From Pieris napi (Eukaryota > Arthropoda > Insecta > Lepidoptera > Pieridae), in contig NC_062242.1 in the NCBI RefSeq assembly GCF_905475465.1, forward strand, positions 2,135,501-2,199,500: 64,000 bases of DNA, given 5' to 3'. How positions within the stretch are numbered: position 1 is the first letter of the stretch; each line of letters opens with the position of its first letter. Below, piece after piece: positions 1 through 11,710 of this stretch. The position numbers were made by a program, and so were the translations under genes. The notes beneath the pieces were generated by a model. The model was not told the origin of the DNA, searched no databases, and saw only the letters and a list, made by a program, of their open reading frames with translations.

Positions 1-1247
1 TTTCATTTTCAAGCATATATAATGTGTAGGTAATTTGTGTAAGCAAGTAAATAATAGCGTTGACGTCACCAAATCAGACCATTCCTTCAACTGTGAGGAA
101 GGTTTTTATGGAGACGATTTTTTTTTTAATATTTAAAAAATTAAAAATTTAGTTTTTTTACGAAAAAACGAACAGTCTCAATTACGTAGCGTAACAAAAT
201 GTGGGCTAAGTCAAACATCATATTACAGCGAAACGAAGTTCGGGGAGTTATTTTAATATAAAATATACCTTTATATAGCAATAAAGGTATCAAATTTTTA
301 ATTGACTGTGAAGTCGTTACTTCCGTTAAAACAATATTGAAACAGTACTTATGAAGTACTCAATATCGAAATGATAAAGCGATACAACTTTCTCTACTTA
401 ACAAAATAGTTGTGCGATACCCATCATTATGCTTAAGCTTATTGAGAGCTTTCTCTGTGATTACAAAATTTTACGACTTTTATCTAATAATGTTTACAAA
501 AAGAAAGTGTTTATGGATGTTAAAAGTTTTAATGGAGTATCTGTATAAGTAACTGAATCCAAAATAGATTTTTTTTTATTTTTTATATCAAATTAATATT
601 TTCTCACAGTTTAATATTTAAAAACAAAAACAAGGCCACACCTCCATAGACCACTTGTACTCGAACATCCTAGCCTTATAGAAGGTGCTGACAATAATAG
701 AACTTTTTAGCAAATTCTAAGTCCGGATGAGGATGGAAAGATTTAGAAGAACTCCTCCAAATCTTTAAATTTTTCCATCTTCGCTAGTAAGCTTAGCGAG
801 TAATCAAATTGGCGACATTTGGAGGTCTTTGTTGAGACAAGATTAGTTGTAAATAAATTTATTAGTATACCAAGACAATGTAGCATACTCACTATTGTAT
901 ACAATTTCACACCTAATATAACAGAACATTAAACGCAGAATATAAAGATGTTCAGACTTCCGTCAACACTTGGTAACGAATGGTTCGACTATTGTGAGTA
1001 CTGTTTACTAACAAGCAGCCAGTTCTATGGCGAAGTGCATTGCACTCTGTAATAGGCAAAACAAACATTTGAAATAACATATTGTATCGTGACTACAATG
1101 ATAATTTATGCGAATTAACTGTGTACAGTTGTGACGTTGTCATCGGAAAATGTTACTTCCTATGTTAGATGTAGAGGCTGTTGCTATGATCATAGTCATT
1201 AGGTACATAGTAATATAGACAAGGCTAACTAAGCATTCTTTTTTTCT

Positions 1248-1400
1248 AGAAGTGGACAGCGGTTGGGCTTAATCCCACCTGATGTTAAGTACGATGCGGT
1301 CTATTGGAGTACACTGTCCAGGAGATGCCTATTTAATCACCGCATTTGTTTTTACAAGAAACAAAGATCCAAATCGTGCAGTCCCGCACCTGGTCAATAA
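1248..1400. repeat. Non-LTR retrotransposon tail fragment (family D)
   Basis: It contains the phrase CCACCTGATGTTAAGTACGA, close to the CACCTGATGTTAAGTGATAC stretch in the 3' ends of the dominant retrotransposon family in this window, but with different flanks. It is probably a short remnant of a related element. No coding capacity remains. Confidence 0.4.
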
Positions 1401-1420
1401 AGCACAACGCTACGCTTTCC

Positions 1421-1472
1421 TTGACGGACAACAGTTGACATTGACAGATGACACTTGACACTTACACATTAA
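1421..1472. promoter_or_regulatory. TGACA/TTGACA-rich cluster
   Basis: About five TGAC(A/G) copies lie within 50 bases, spaced 7 to 10 bases apart. Similar clusters occur at 13053 to 13087 and 25231 to 25281. TGACA(G) is the core bound by TALE homeodomain proteins such as Homothorax/Meis, but binding here is only a guess; the cluster could also be repeat-derived. Confidence 0.2.
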
Positions 1473-2999
1473 ACATATTTTCCATTTTCGCACGGAAACC
1501 TTTCAGGCGTGTTAAGTATTTTTACCGTAATCTGAGTATTTTAAAGCAACGAACGAAACGTCTTGTAAACGACATAGGGAATGCGCCAATAAAAATTTAA
1601 AATGTTGACACAGCGCTATTGACACATCTTTGCATAGACTTTAAATAGTTTGAGACAGCATGGCCAGTTGGATCTATTCATAAATGAGAGCAATAAAAAC
1701 TATATAGCTTTTTCATACTTACGTTCCATTCTACGAAATTATTAGGGTAATATTTTCATTTTAAAATATTACTCTTAGTCTAATTTTAGTAAATTTAAAG
1801 GGCGGAGGATTAACCTTACTTTGTCAACTAGCCCTGACGTTTCTAAAACGCAGTAATGTTAAAACACACCACACAACTCCCCTTAAATGTACGCTTGTAT
1901 GATAAAAATAAAATACCAGTTATAAGTTACATACTTATTTGTTTATCATAGCGTAAATACTTTTTGGCAGATATGGGAAGGAGCGCAGAGACGCGATCAT
2001 AAGTCCTCCTTTTTAAAGTCGGTTAGTACTAGAGCACGTTACCGTTTCATAATACGCTAATAAGATTAATAGACAAGTTAATCTACTTATTTACTTATTC
2101 GGTATTTTATTTGTGTCAATAGTTCGAAAGTAGAAAGTATATATTTTTAATTTAGTCGATGTTTTTCTATATTCACAGTAAAATTGTTATTCTGTAATCT
2201 TTCGCACAACTGTTGGACCTATTTTAATGTATTTTTGTAACTTATTTTGATTAGGCTAATGTTGCGCAGAGCGGGCGCTGGTATATTTGAAAAAACCGTT
2301 AAAATATACGATAAGCGTTAAATAACTTGTGTAAATATTTACTTATGGAAATTGACCGTAAGACCGGCAAACGATAACACAGCTGCAACTCCAATCAACA
2401 CACAATATTCAGGTTTAATGGCCAAACAGTCTAAATTGACAGTCATTTTAGAAAAAAAAATTTACACCGCTACTGGCATTGACAATATAGAATCTGGCAT
2501 AAATAAACATACTTGTCAAAAACTAAAAATATTAAATATAATTATAAAATAATTAATAAAACTACACTCAATTTAAACAAATTAAATGAGACAAATCTTT
2601 TTTTTTATCAATTGCAATACTTATAAAAATAAATTTCTTTTGATATTGGTATCCCAAATAGTGTTTATTCAGATTCGGGATTTATAATCTATATCTATAG
2701 ATAAAAAAGTTAAAGATAAGTTATCAGAACGGTATTTTATACACTGTATCCGGTGTATATTTGTAAACATTCATTTCTAACCATACAAGTACGAACGCTG
2801 TAATAAGATCGTGATAAAGCTATAACGCAATACCTAACGTGCTTACAAAGAGTTATACTTCGCAACTATAAAGTTCAAAGCCTAAAAGTTCGTTTAATAA
2901 CTGTTGTGTCTGCAGGCAATTAGACAACAAAAGCGTTAACAAGGTCATTAAAACAATTTACTAAACAAAAAGTTAAATGCCACTAAATGTCACACTCAC

Positions 3000-3017
3000 C
3001 TCGTATAGAGACGTCAT
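3000..3017 (-). CDS. Candidate first coding exon (six codons, MTSLYE) of a gene running off the left edge
   Basis: On the minus strand an ATG at 3015-3017 opens six codons (M-T-S-L-Y-E). They end exactly at a strong donor, GAG|GTGAGT, with GT at 2998-2999, so the exon ends in phase 0. An in-frame TAA lies a few codons upstream, so the ATG would be the true start. The upstream DNA is CpG-rich and promoter-like. A possible acceptor (a pyrimidine-rich tract ending TTAG just before 3054) would also allow this exon to be joined to a distant 5' UTR exon such as the one at 47.6 kb. No downstream exon was found in the window, so the product is unknown. The exon is short and the call rests on signals alone. 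Confidence 0.35.
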
Positions 3018-3260
3018 GTTGGAATCACGACGTTAAATCAGTAAAATCACAGGCCTAACACATTGTTAAAATTAAAAAGAAAATAAAATGTCAAAAACAA
3101 CTGTCAAAGTTCGCGCCGAACGCCGCGCAGAGTATGCAAGGTTTTCGTAATTCGAATATACGCTCGATTCCGATACACGATCCGCGCGTGTGACGCGTTC
3201 GGTGTTTAGACTTGGCACTGAACGCTACGGGCTTCTACCGTTGAAATTTGAATGACGCTG
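3018..3260 (-). promoter_or_regulatory. CpG-rich candidate promoter and 5' UTR upstream of the MTSLYE exon
   Basis: This is a local island of CG dinucleotides (GCGCC, CGCGCG, GACGCG) in otherwise AT-rich DNA. On the minus strand a TCAGT, the arthropod initiator core, lies at 3217-3221, about 200 bases upstream of the ATG. A two-codon upstream ORF (ATG TGT TAG) lies at 3055-3063 and would remain in an unspliced leader. No TATA box stands out. The signals are suggestive only. Confidence 0.35.
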
Positions 3261-3849
3261 TTATGCTCAATGAACCGAGTTCGGAGGGCACAGATCCATT
3301 TGACCCCATAGCTTTTAAATTTATTTCGTATTTATAGGGGCTCCTATTAGGATTTATATGTGACCATCAGTGGGCATATAAATGCTTGAATACATAAAGC
3401 TTGATGTTAACTGACCTTCCTATTAAAGGATTGAATACCATAATGGATCGGAAATACATCAGAATAACTTGGATTTTATTCAGGTCACTTCCTGGTAATC
3501 ACTGTTATTAATACGAGATAATAATCAAGAAATCCAAACGTTTTGATATGCATCATAAAATACTGCTCAAATACCTTTAGTTCCAGATTGCCGAAGCATT
3601 TCTTAATTATCTATGGTAAAAGCTAGCGGTGATGAAATTTCTAAACAATGCATGCATATTATTTGCAAGTAATTATTATAATTTATAAACAAAGCATTCG
3701 CCAAGCTCATAGGTGCCAATATGAAGGTGTACCGTTATTGCAACAGCTATACCGTTTGTTAATAAACATAAGTCGGTCAAAAATATGAAAATAAATTTAA
3801 TCCTTTATACATAAACGGTCCGAAATATGGACACGGACGGTCCGGTATC

Positions 3850-4140
3850 TGTTTTTTTTTATGGAATCCCACTATTGGCCTTAAGGGCCTTTACAGGTCA
3901 ATTCAGGTTGTTGGCGAGCGTAGCTCTGCCAGAATGGGCGCTTCCCTGCGACTAGTGCAAAGGTGTCTCCTGCGAGACTAGGACCTCGGCGTGGGCCCTT
4001 TGGAAAAGGCCTCTTCCAAATCCCGCCATTTCTATTTGCACTGTGACACTCTGCCATGTACCACCTGCTTTTTCCTTAATTTGTACTACCCACCTTCTAA
4101 GTTGTCTTCCTCCCTTTCGTTTATTATACCTTAGGCATGA
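3850..4140 (-). repeat. RTE-like non-LTR retrotransposon 3' fragment
   Basis: Reading leftward, the frames encode pieces typical of the C-terminus of RTE-type reverse transcriptases: a basic R-W-V stretch, A-G-G-T-W-Q-S-V, then, after a frame change, a stretch resembling the family's N-R-x-x-W-R-x-L-E-E-A-F block, broken by mutations. The tail at 3852 to 3860 is a T run on the plus strand (poly-A on minus). It is 5' truncated and inactive. Confidence 0.5.
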
Positions 4141-4259
4141 GTTTAGTTCTATTTTTCTCCAAAAAAAATTTAAATAAAAACAATTTATCAAACTGAAGGT
4201 TCCTGTCAATATTATATCTGTTTGGCATACTAATCACCGCCAAGAATATTGACAGTCCA

Positions 4260-6265
4260 GATATCCAAGTTTTAACAAACCATTATTAAAGGGCTATACA
4301 TAGAGGGGGCTGTACTGGGAATTATTTTATTTAAATAAATTATTTACATCATTATTCCCACAACAATCGCGTAACAATCCTGGGAAAAAGACTGTAACGA
4401 AGAAGTAAATCGACTAACTGATTAACTGATAACAATCTTGATAGATGTGGGCAATGAAAATTGATTGATGCCGACGATACGGCCCGTATTGTAAACGATA
4501 GTTTCTTTTAATTTACGGTTCGTACAAACGAAACACTTGTAATTAAATCCAAATCAAAAATTTGCAGAATTTCAATGGTGAATATTTACGATGTGTCGAA
4601 AATAAAGTCTTAAAAAAAATTTTTTTTGTTTATTTCTTGTGGGGTACCATGTTGTCGCGGCTATAAATAAATCAAGAGATTTTATTTAATTATATTATGT
4701 TCTTGTACAATCATAAGAGTAACTTCACCATTACATACGTACATATGTACTATAAACAAACCATTTATTTGTCGTTTGCGACGCAGATTTTGAGTTTTTG
4801 TTCCGTGATCGTTTTTTTTTATAATAGGCAAGTAGGTGATCAGCCTTCTGCGCTAATTTGATACGTACACTTGCTGTTCCTATTTATATCAGGTGCCTTA
4901 ATGGGATTCGCCTGTGTGAACTTGAACTTCATAAGACATATAATACGAGAGATTGTGTTTCAAATCGCCTTATGTTTCATGATTTCTTTGAGAGATTGCT
5001 TTCACATGTGTAGTATAAGGGATATAGTTACAATTTTCACTTTAAATTGAAAGAAAACGTACATAAATAAAATAAAATATGTTTATTATGGAACATACTC
5101 GTATTATGATACAGGTATCACTCCCCTCCCTCCATAAGATACAGGCCCTTTTATCAACTAGATAATCGTTAACTTTATAGTAATCCTTTTTATACAGCTT
5201 TTCTGTAATACATTTCTTAAATTTATTAAAAGGCAGATATAAAAGAACCTCTGGGATTTTATCAAATAAAAGTATCTCTTTTCCCAAAAAAGAATTACCA
5301 ACTTTAGATAGTCTACTACGGGGAAATTGCAGCCTGCGTTTGTTCCGAGTATAACCATTATGCGTATGTTCTATTTTAGTAAGCTTATCACTATTTTTGT
5401 ATCATACTAATATAATATAAATATAATCTAAATGTATCACATAATAATAACTTAATAATTTTAATTAACTTCAGATTCCTGTCCACTGAAAATAAATACA
5501 ATTTATAAACTAATATACTATTTATTTATCATTCATATAATGCAAAAGGCAACATCTCTAAAACTTAGACTGTTGCGTAAGTTGGAATAAAGCGGATAAA
5601 ATTAAACTATAATTTCACCTCGATAAGACACTTCCCCAAGCCTTTGGATATCTTGAAGTCTCCGGTTACAATAAATAATCTTAAGGTAAGCCCTAAAAGT
5701 TAAAAACCTGTTGAGATCGCACGTGTTTTCGCGAGACGAATTCGGCGCTGATCCGGTTTTATGACAACTTTCTAGTGATTCCCACATATCCTTATAAGTG
5801 CTAATGGATTTTATTGGACAATACGATAATGCCTGTCATTTGTTTATGTGCGCTATTCAACTTCATAGAGTCATAAATGGTGAGCTTTTGTATTGTGTGA
5901 ATTTATTGACATTTGATGTCGCTTCGCTTGAGTTGTTTATCTACGAATGAATGTTATTTAAATATTTATTTATTTATAAGTAATCTTACAGCTACACATA
6001 TCCATATTATAAAAGAAAACAGTTAGATAATATACAAAGCAAAAACAGATTACATTGATAAACAAAAGTATGAAACGGAAAACATAAATAATATTAGATT
6101 TAAAAAAAAAGAAAACTGAAATTGAACATAATATTTTAAAGAAAAACTAAATTGTTACTACTGCTAAGTAAAGTCAAAGACTTCCCACTACTTACAATAT
6201 TTCCTCACATCCTCTTTGGTAAGGTGGAAAATGTCAGCATCTTCATAATTTGTATTATATTCATT
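4260..6265. other. AT-rich DNA without recognised genes
   Basis: Short open frames here (for example 5042 to 5358 and 5602 to 5787, minus) are leucine/isoleucine/lysine-rich translations of AT-rich DNA with no recognisable motif. The only identifiable content is a SINE tail scrap at 4827 to 4850. Confidence 0.5.
4827..4850 (-). repeat. Scrap of the tRNA-derived SINE tail
   Basis: GGCAAGTAGGTGATCAGCCT matches the inverted tail of the SINEs at 8042 to 8245 and 38680 to 38980. Only this tail remains. Confidence 0.45.
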
Positions 6266-6269
6266 AACT

Positions 6270-6500
6270 ATGTTTTGTAACAGAAAAGTAGAGGAAGAAG
6301 AAAGAAGAACTGGTGCCCGAGGTACAATAAACGTTAAAGAGGAAGATAATTTAGAAGGTGAAGACCAGCAGGTAGTCCATGGCAGAGTGCAGACAGAAAT
6401 AGCGGCATTTCTAGGAGGCCTTTGCCAAAAAGGGGCACACAGATCTAGAAAGAATGAGATGATAGAAATATAAATGTTAAATTAAAAGTATCTTATTTTT
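6270..6500 (+). repeat. RTE-like non-LTR retrotransposon 3' fragment
   Basis: Across frames, the plus strand encodes a decayed W-Q-S-A-D-R-N-S followed by E-A-F-A-K-K-G-H-T-D-L-E. This is the family pattern at the C-terminus of RTE-like elements (D/N-R-x-x-W-R-x-L-E-E-A-F-x-K-R-G-H-T). It is frame-broken and 5' truncated. The 67-residue open frame at 6270 to 6473 is a by-product of this remnant rather than a gene. Confidence 0.5.
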
Positions 6501-7445
6501 TATATTATTATGTTTTGTAAAGTGACGTCTCTTCTTTTATTTGTTGCTTTTTAAACGATCTAAAATGTGAATGAGTTTATAGTACGTTGATGAAAAGCCG
6601 TAAGAAATAAGGATATCGTCATAACATTAATTACCGTTAAATACCAATTATAATCGAAACTCGTAAAATTATATGATAGCAAGTGCAAATAAAGTGAGCG
6701 CATTAATTACTTTGTATTACAATATAATTATTATTGTGAGGTGTTAAATTTAATGACATTCTTATATAATAACAAGTGAAATGGCTGCTTAAAATTATCA
6801 TTCTGATTTTCTCAATTTGGAATTGTAACAGAGATGTATTTTACCCCCATTTTGAATTTATTGCACTGTTAAAAATACTTTAATTATTTTTTATAAATAT
6901 ATAATAATTAGTTTTAATTCTTATTGAATATAGTCTTAATATAACGTCCGGGAAGTTAGACGCACAGAGCATTTAATGACATTCCTATATTATTAACAAC
7001 GAAATCTTTCAATTATTATCTGATTTTCTCAATTTCTTTATAAACATATATTTATATAGAAATTATTACTATTAATTATTTTTCGAATTCTAACGTTCCG
7101 TTTTTATTGCTGTTTTACTTTTATGAAAATTTATCCATACGGACTTCACCGCGGAAACATTCGGGGAGGCTTCCTAGAACCTCTAAACGTCAACATCTGT
7201 TAAAAACTCGATTTTCGAAATATTTCAATTTTCTTAGTGGGAAGTTAAAATGAAGAATAATAAAAATATGAAAAAAAAAAAATAATGAAACATAAAATTT
7301 ATTTTATTTCGTCCAGCAAAGCGGCGCGCGAAACGGCTAGTAACATTATATTAATGTTCTTATTATATGACATTTGCAAGTCTATTTTGACATGACTGAT
7401 TGTGCTGATTTTTATAACTAATCCATTATGATAGTCACATTTTAG
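6501..7445. other. AT-rich DNA, nothing recognised
   Basis: No coding signal, no repeat shared with the rest of the window and no RNA gene was recognised. Confidence 0.4.
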
Positions 7446-7620
7446 AAGTATTTCCGAACCAATTCGAATTAGGGTCCTTCAAGAAAAGAGCGTACAAATT
7501 CTTAAAAGGCCGGCAACGCACTCGCGAGCCCTCTAGCATTGAGAGTGTCTATGGGCGGCGGTATCATTTAACATCAGGTGAGCCTCCTGCCCGTTTGCCC
7601 CCTGTTCTATAAAAAAAAAA
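7446..7620 (+). mobile_element. 5'-truncated copy of the dominant non-LTR retrotransposon (family A), with poly-A tail
   Basis: It encodes the last ~45 codons of the reverse-transcriptase ORF (G-S-F-K-K-R-A-Y-K-F-L-K-G-R-Q-R-T pattern), ends in CTATAA and runs into ten A residues. It matches the 3' end of the long copy at 39.8 to 43.3 kb. Confidence 0.8.
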
Positions 7621-7946
7621 CATACAAGTAAAACCAAAACACTTGGTGACAGTGAGAACTAGAGCCTTACCCTATTATGCAACCTAAAACATCTTAAACG
7701 TTTTAAACAATTAAAAATGTCGCAATTCAGGTAAAATGCTACTGACAAGCTACCGATCATTGGGAAACAGTTAAAATGGTAAAAAATCGTGACTCCAAGT
7801 CACGAGCCACCAATCTAGTCTACTTCTAGCTGACATGTTCATAAATATACAGTATTGTCTTGCTAAATGCCGTGGTATCTAAATTTATAGAAATAATGGA
7901 AAAATACTAATTAATTGCTCTTAGTAATGTAGTATCTTGTAGTGTA

Positions 7947-8010
7947 TTTTTTTTTTGTTAAGTGATATGCCCATGGATACTCTTGCGAGGGCTCGCGAGT
8001 GCGTTGCCGG

Positions 8011-8011
<1 letters not shown>
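7947..8011 (-). mobile_element. Tiny family A tail fragment
   Basis: T run followed by TTAAGTGATATGCCCATGGA and GGCTCGCGAGTGCGTTGCCG, which is family A 3' sequence in inverted orientation. It abuts the AT microsatellite that separates it from a SINE. Confidence 0.65.

Positions 8012-8013
<2 letters not shown>

Positions 8014-8041
<28 letters not shown>
8014..8041. repeat. (AT)n microsatellite
   Basis: An uninterrupted AT dinucleotide run of about 27 bases, sandwiched between a retrotransposon tail and a SINE. Confidence 0.95.
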
Positions 8042-8045
<4 letters not shown>

Positions 8046-8245
8046 CAATGTAATAGGCAAGTAGGTGATAAGCCTTCTGCGCCTGACACTCGACTTTTTG
8101 AGTCTAAGGCAAGCCGGTTTCCTCTCGAGGTTTTCCTTCACCGTTCGAGCGAATGTTATATAGAAAGAAAGTCTATTGAAGCACAGCCGGGGATCGAACC
8201 TACGACCTCAGGCATGATAGCCGCTAGGCCAACACTGCTCTTACG
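8042..8245 (-). mobile_element. tRNA-derived SINE
   Basis: On the minus strand it begins GTGTTGGCCTAGCGGCTATC (box A-like), followed by the box B-like GGTTCGATCCCC, then the shared body (CGGTGAAGGAAAAC) and a tail ending ACTTGCCTATTACATT. It is the same family as the copies at 24.6, 26.2, 28.9, 37.7 and 38.7 kb. Pol III promoter boxes are recognisable, but it is not a tRNA gene. Confidence 0.75.
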
Positions 8246-8575
8246 TCGACTTTAGTGTCACTATTATAATCAACAATTTGTCTACACAGTCATATAGTTT
8301 GAATATTCATATAGCTTTCACAAAAACTAACGTAACATATGAATATTTATCTTCATAATGGATTCCATTAATGTGAGGTGACAAGTATGATTCAGAAGCA
8401 GCCATTACGTACTATCAGCAAAGGCCAGTATACTACGGGTGTTTGGAGATTATTATTATTATTCATTACTTCACGTGCCTTTACTTTTAATGTTAATTGT
8501 AGCTTAGTCACAAATCGACTTTACGGGCCACGGATAGAGGACAAATCTTTGTTTTCAATGAGTTAAGATGTCATA

Positions 8576-8608
8576 TGGAACATGGTGTAATCATTACACC
8601 ATGTTCCA
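8576..8608. repeat. Perfect 16-bp inverted repeat with 1-nt spacer
   Basis: TGGAACATGGTGTAAT is followed after one base by its exact reverse complement. Weaker pairing continues outward (GATGT...ACATC), giving an imperfect ~50-bp palindrome. Confidence 0.9.
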
Positions 8609-8649
8609 ATTATAACATCTCATTACACTGTAATGGTTGCAGCTCTTTA

Positions 8650-8880
8650 TAAACATTGTGTAAAATAAAAAACTTGGCGATTAAATAGAATGGAGAGTTT
8701 AATTCCAGTTCTTCTCTTCCGTTCTATGCCCTTGATTTGAGAACTGGCAGTAAATGTAAAATTAGAATCATTTAATTTAGGTATATTTCTGTTTTGACGT
8801 TCATAAGTGTACATTGTGTTATCTATATGAATAAATGAATTTGAATTTGAATGTTCAAGTGGGTCCATGTAGGACAAAGA
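8650..8880 (-). repeat. Dispersed repeat (family B)
   Basis: Contains TTGATTTGAGAACTGGCAGT and TGACGTTCATAAGTGTACA (inverted orientation). Related copies occur at 9845 to 9970 (minus), 25565 to 25680 (plus) and 33120 to 33310 (plus). It is noncoding. It may be the 3' end of a retroelement, but the class is not clear from sequence alone. Confidence 0.55.
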
Positions 8881-8899
8881 GCGCGTCGGTAGACCGAAA

Positions 8900-9180
8900 T
8901 GCGATTACATTTATTATTTTTATCACTTGGCGGGCGGTGGTGCGCGCTGGCGGGAGAGTGACGTGTCGATCGCGTGGAATCAGGTGACGTTTATGTGTAC
9001 GATGCGCAAACTTTCCCCCCACCCTTGTTTAATGCTCAAGAAGTTTGCCGGTATCTGTACCAATAGTAGCGGCGGTTGATGTAACCATCGGACACGCTGA
9101 GGCCTAGGCACTTTCCACGTAACAGCTTTATAAATGCTGTTGCATCAGACACAGAAGAGACGATTTGACTGACATCCAAC
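8900..9180. other. GC/CpG-rich noncoding block
   Basis: This is a local GC-rich patch (GGCGGGCGGTGGTGCGCGCT, later GTAGCGGCGGTTGATG) in AT-rich DNA, with a TATAAA at about 9130 (plus). No ORF of note was found. It could be a regulatory region or an old repeat. Confidence 0.25.
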
Positions 9181-9662
9181 CTCTAGTAGAAGATGAAGAG
9201 TTGATCAATGGTTTCATGGAGATGTTTGGGGATTTTTATATTTGTGAAGTGTAGAAACCAGAACTTGAAGATCACAGCACGCAAATGTGATACCAGAGCT
9301 ATTGCTGATAGTACTTGGTATAACAAATAGCAATAAGATACAGCAAAGGAGCATTAATTTTCATAGATAGTTTACAAACAAATGGACGGAATACATTGGT
9401 GTATTTACGAAGATAATGTTCATATTCCCTTATCTATAAAGGCAATCAGACGCAGAATGGCGCTAGCGTCGTACCATTAATTGTATCTGCGCGTTGAGAA
9501 ATTGTTGTAATGCCTTTAATGCTTTGATAATTTATCAATTGGAGAGTCTTAAGAATGCCTATGTTTTAACATACCTATAGTTATTTATAACACAGTTAAA
9601 TGGATTTTATGGGATCCGAGCATTCATTATTCGTCAGACACGTAATGCGGTTAAGTGAATGT

Positions 9663-9819
9663 CTGACTTAGGGTCCTTCAAGAAAAGAGCGTACCAATTC
9701 TTGAAAGGCCAGCAACGCACTTGCGAGCCTTCTGGCAATGTGAGTGTCCATGGGCGGTGGTATCACTTAACATCAGGTGAGCCTCCTGCCCATTTGCCTC
9801 CTATTACATTAAAAAAAAC
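9663..9819 (+). mobile_element. 5'-truncated family A retrotransposon tail
   Basis: It keeps the codons D-L-G-S-F-K-K-R-A-Y-Q-F-L-K-G-Q-Q-R-T and an A-rich end at about 9811 to 9818. It is followed within 30 bases by a family B copy. Confidence 0.8.
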
Positions 9820-9844
9820 AAATCGTGCAGCGCGGCACCTGTGG

Positions 9845-9970
9845 ATGTGAACAAAGAAGGGGTGAAACTCCAACGTTCTTCTTCTTGTCCGTTCTACGTC
9901 TGTGATTGGAGAACTGGCATTAAATTTAAATTTTGAACGTTTTTTTATACTGACGTTCATAAGTGTATAT
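9845..9970 (-). repeat. Dispersed repeat (family B), diverged
   Basis: TTGTCCGTTCTACGTCTGTG, AGAACTGGCATTAAATTTAA and TGACGTTCATAAGTGTATAT match the copy at 8650 to 8880 in the same orientation. Confidence 0.5.
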
Positions 9971-10299
9971 TAATGAAAATGATATTTTGCTTTAAATATT
10001 AAGTGAAAGTTATAGAATCGTTTTACGTGATTGTACATAATATGATAGAGACTACATTCTAATGAGACGTCGCTTGCCGGGGTAATTTGCAAGCTTTATA
10101 GCTATGTATTTCATTGAATAAATTCTAGTCTAATTAAGTGTTTAAATCTGCGGATATATCCGACTCACGTTTTGCAACTTAGAGATATTTCTTAAGATAA
10201 ATCTCTTATTCAGCCCTTTTTACCATCAAAAAAGGAGGTTATTTATTCATTTATTTTCGTAAATTATTAAATACATTTAACTAAGTAATACCTAATTTT

Positions 10300-10362
10300 G
10301 CTGTGTTGTGTGACGGTGTGAAAGTGAGGGTTTTTACAGAGTGTGTGTGCAGGATATTTAGC
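10300..10362 (+). repeat. GT-rich dispersed repeat (family H, copy 1)
   Basis: CTGTGTTGTGTGACGGTGTG and the sequence that follows match 23676 to 23745 at most positions. Both are GT-rich, but the match is more specific than simple (GT)n. Confidence 0.4.
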
Positions 10363-10863
10363 GCTATTGATATTCTCAATACTCCTTTTAAGCATATCTT
10401 GCTATATTAGTCTGGCATGTATGAGTACTAGGAGTCTGTCATGTACGAGAAACATGGAATTTAATAATTGAGTATGAATTAGTCTACTAAGTCCGTGAGC
10501 TGTAGGCTTTTAATTTATTTATCAGTTTAATGATAATGCACAGAACTTTCTTTTTAAGATATTGATATTTTTTTTTAATTTAGCCAATTTTTACATCATA
10601 TATACGAAGAATTATAACTAAAACATTACGTAATAACCAAGACAATTTACTAATAATTTACTGGTTGAGGTGTGTGTGGGAATCTGTAATGTGTAATAAG
10701 TATTAATGTGATCTTAAAAATTCATTCGAATTTAAAAATAAAATACAAATGTGTAAAAATAAAATAAAGATTTAGGAATCCTTTTAAGAAAAAAAAAACC
10801 TGGTTCCCAGCTCTTCCCTAACAAACTTAATAATACTTTTTTTTTTTAAATTAAATAAATTGC

Positions 10864-11160
10864 TTATCTCCTTCGAAAGAAGTTTGGAGATAATATGGAA
10901 TAAGGTTCGCGTACGATACGATATCTATAGAAGATGTAAAATACGATAATAAATTCAAATAAACAACCGAATCTATTATATACAGCTACACCACAAGTAT
11001 TCAATTTGACAAGCATGCCTGTGTTAGATTGCCTTCCCATGACCTCCGCAGATTGAACCATCTCATTGTACGCGTCAATACTAACCCATACATTTTTGAT
11101 TTCAACCTTTGAATAACCTCGACTGATTGCTCTACTTAGGTTTGAGTGTATATTACACAT
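10864..11160 (-). CDS. Hypothetical 98-residue ORF
   Basis: An uninterrupted minus-strand frame with an ATG start gives 98 residues. The first half is polar with a normal amino-acid mix, the middle is hydrophobic (F-E-F-I-I-V-F-Y-I-F-Y) and the C-terminus is basic. I recognise no domain. It lies in AT-rich, repeat-poor DNA with no splice-site support. It may be a chance ORF or a transposon remnant; it is listed because it is the longest such frame in the left quarter. Confidence 0.12.
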   Translation of the reverse strand: MCNIHSNLSRAISRGYSKVEIKNVWVSIDAYNEMVQSAEVMGRQSNTGMLVKLNTCGVAVYNRFGCLFEFIIVFYIFYRYRIVREPYSILSPNFFRRR

Positions 11161-11284
11161 AGACTATGATTCATTTAAACAAAAAAATATTAGGATTATA
11201 CCCTACCCTGTCAATAAAATCGTTGATTTTTATTTTTTATTAGTATGGACTAAGCATAAAGAGATCATAGAAGTATGATAAAAA

Positions 11285-11710
11285 TGTTGTTTTGACCAGG
11301 TTGTCATGAGCATTCACGAACCCGGTCAACTTTGAAGCGCTGTAACAGCGTTTCAAATTCACGAAATTTAAAAAAATATACAGAAAAATCTTTAGAAAGA
11401 GATCGTCTACAAAATTGTTCAGACATAATTTTTTGATAAAATCAAAAGAAAAAAGTTAGTAAGCAAAAAGGAATTTTTTACAGTTTTTTACTTATAACTT
11501 TTAGAATTTTGGATTTATGATAAAAAGTCACATAGATAAATATTGATAGTTTAGGAGATATAGCCAAAAACGTGTTTTCACCCCTTTTTCCAAGATGGCG
11601 GCCTGTGCCAACCCCACAACCTTCAGTTTAAGCTTGTATTGACCCCCCCTACATGTCCCATAAATAAAATTGCGTCCTCTAACAAATGTTCCGCCCATGT
11701 AACATTTAAA
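11285..11710. repeat. Possible non-autonomous element remnant
   Basis: The block runs from GACCAGGTTGTCATGAGCAT to a C-rich patch (CCCCTTTTTCCAAGATGGCG, then GACCCCCCCTACATG). Its composition and some phrases (CAAAATTGTTCA) resemble the interior of the inverted-repeat element at 29817 to 30338, suggesting a distant relative. Terminal repeats were not found. Confidence 0.25.

Larger units (their letters stand above)
1..2999. other. AT-rich noncoding DNA, probably intron
   Basis: No convincing exon was found on either strand. If the start exon at 3000 to 3017 is real, this is the first part of its downstream intron, which leaves the window. It holds a retrotransposon-tail fragment (about 1248 to 1400) and a TGACA-rich patch (1421 to 1472), listed separately. 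The 66-residue open frame at 2352 to 2552 has no family resemblance and lies in low-complexity AT-rich DNA. Confidence 0.5.
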
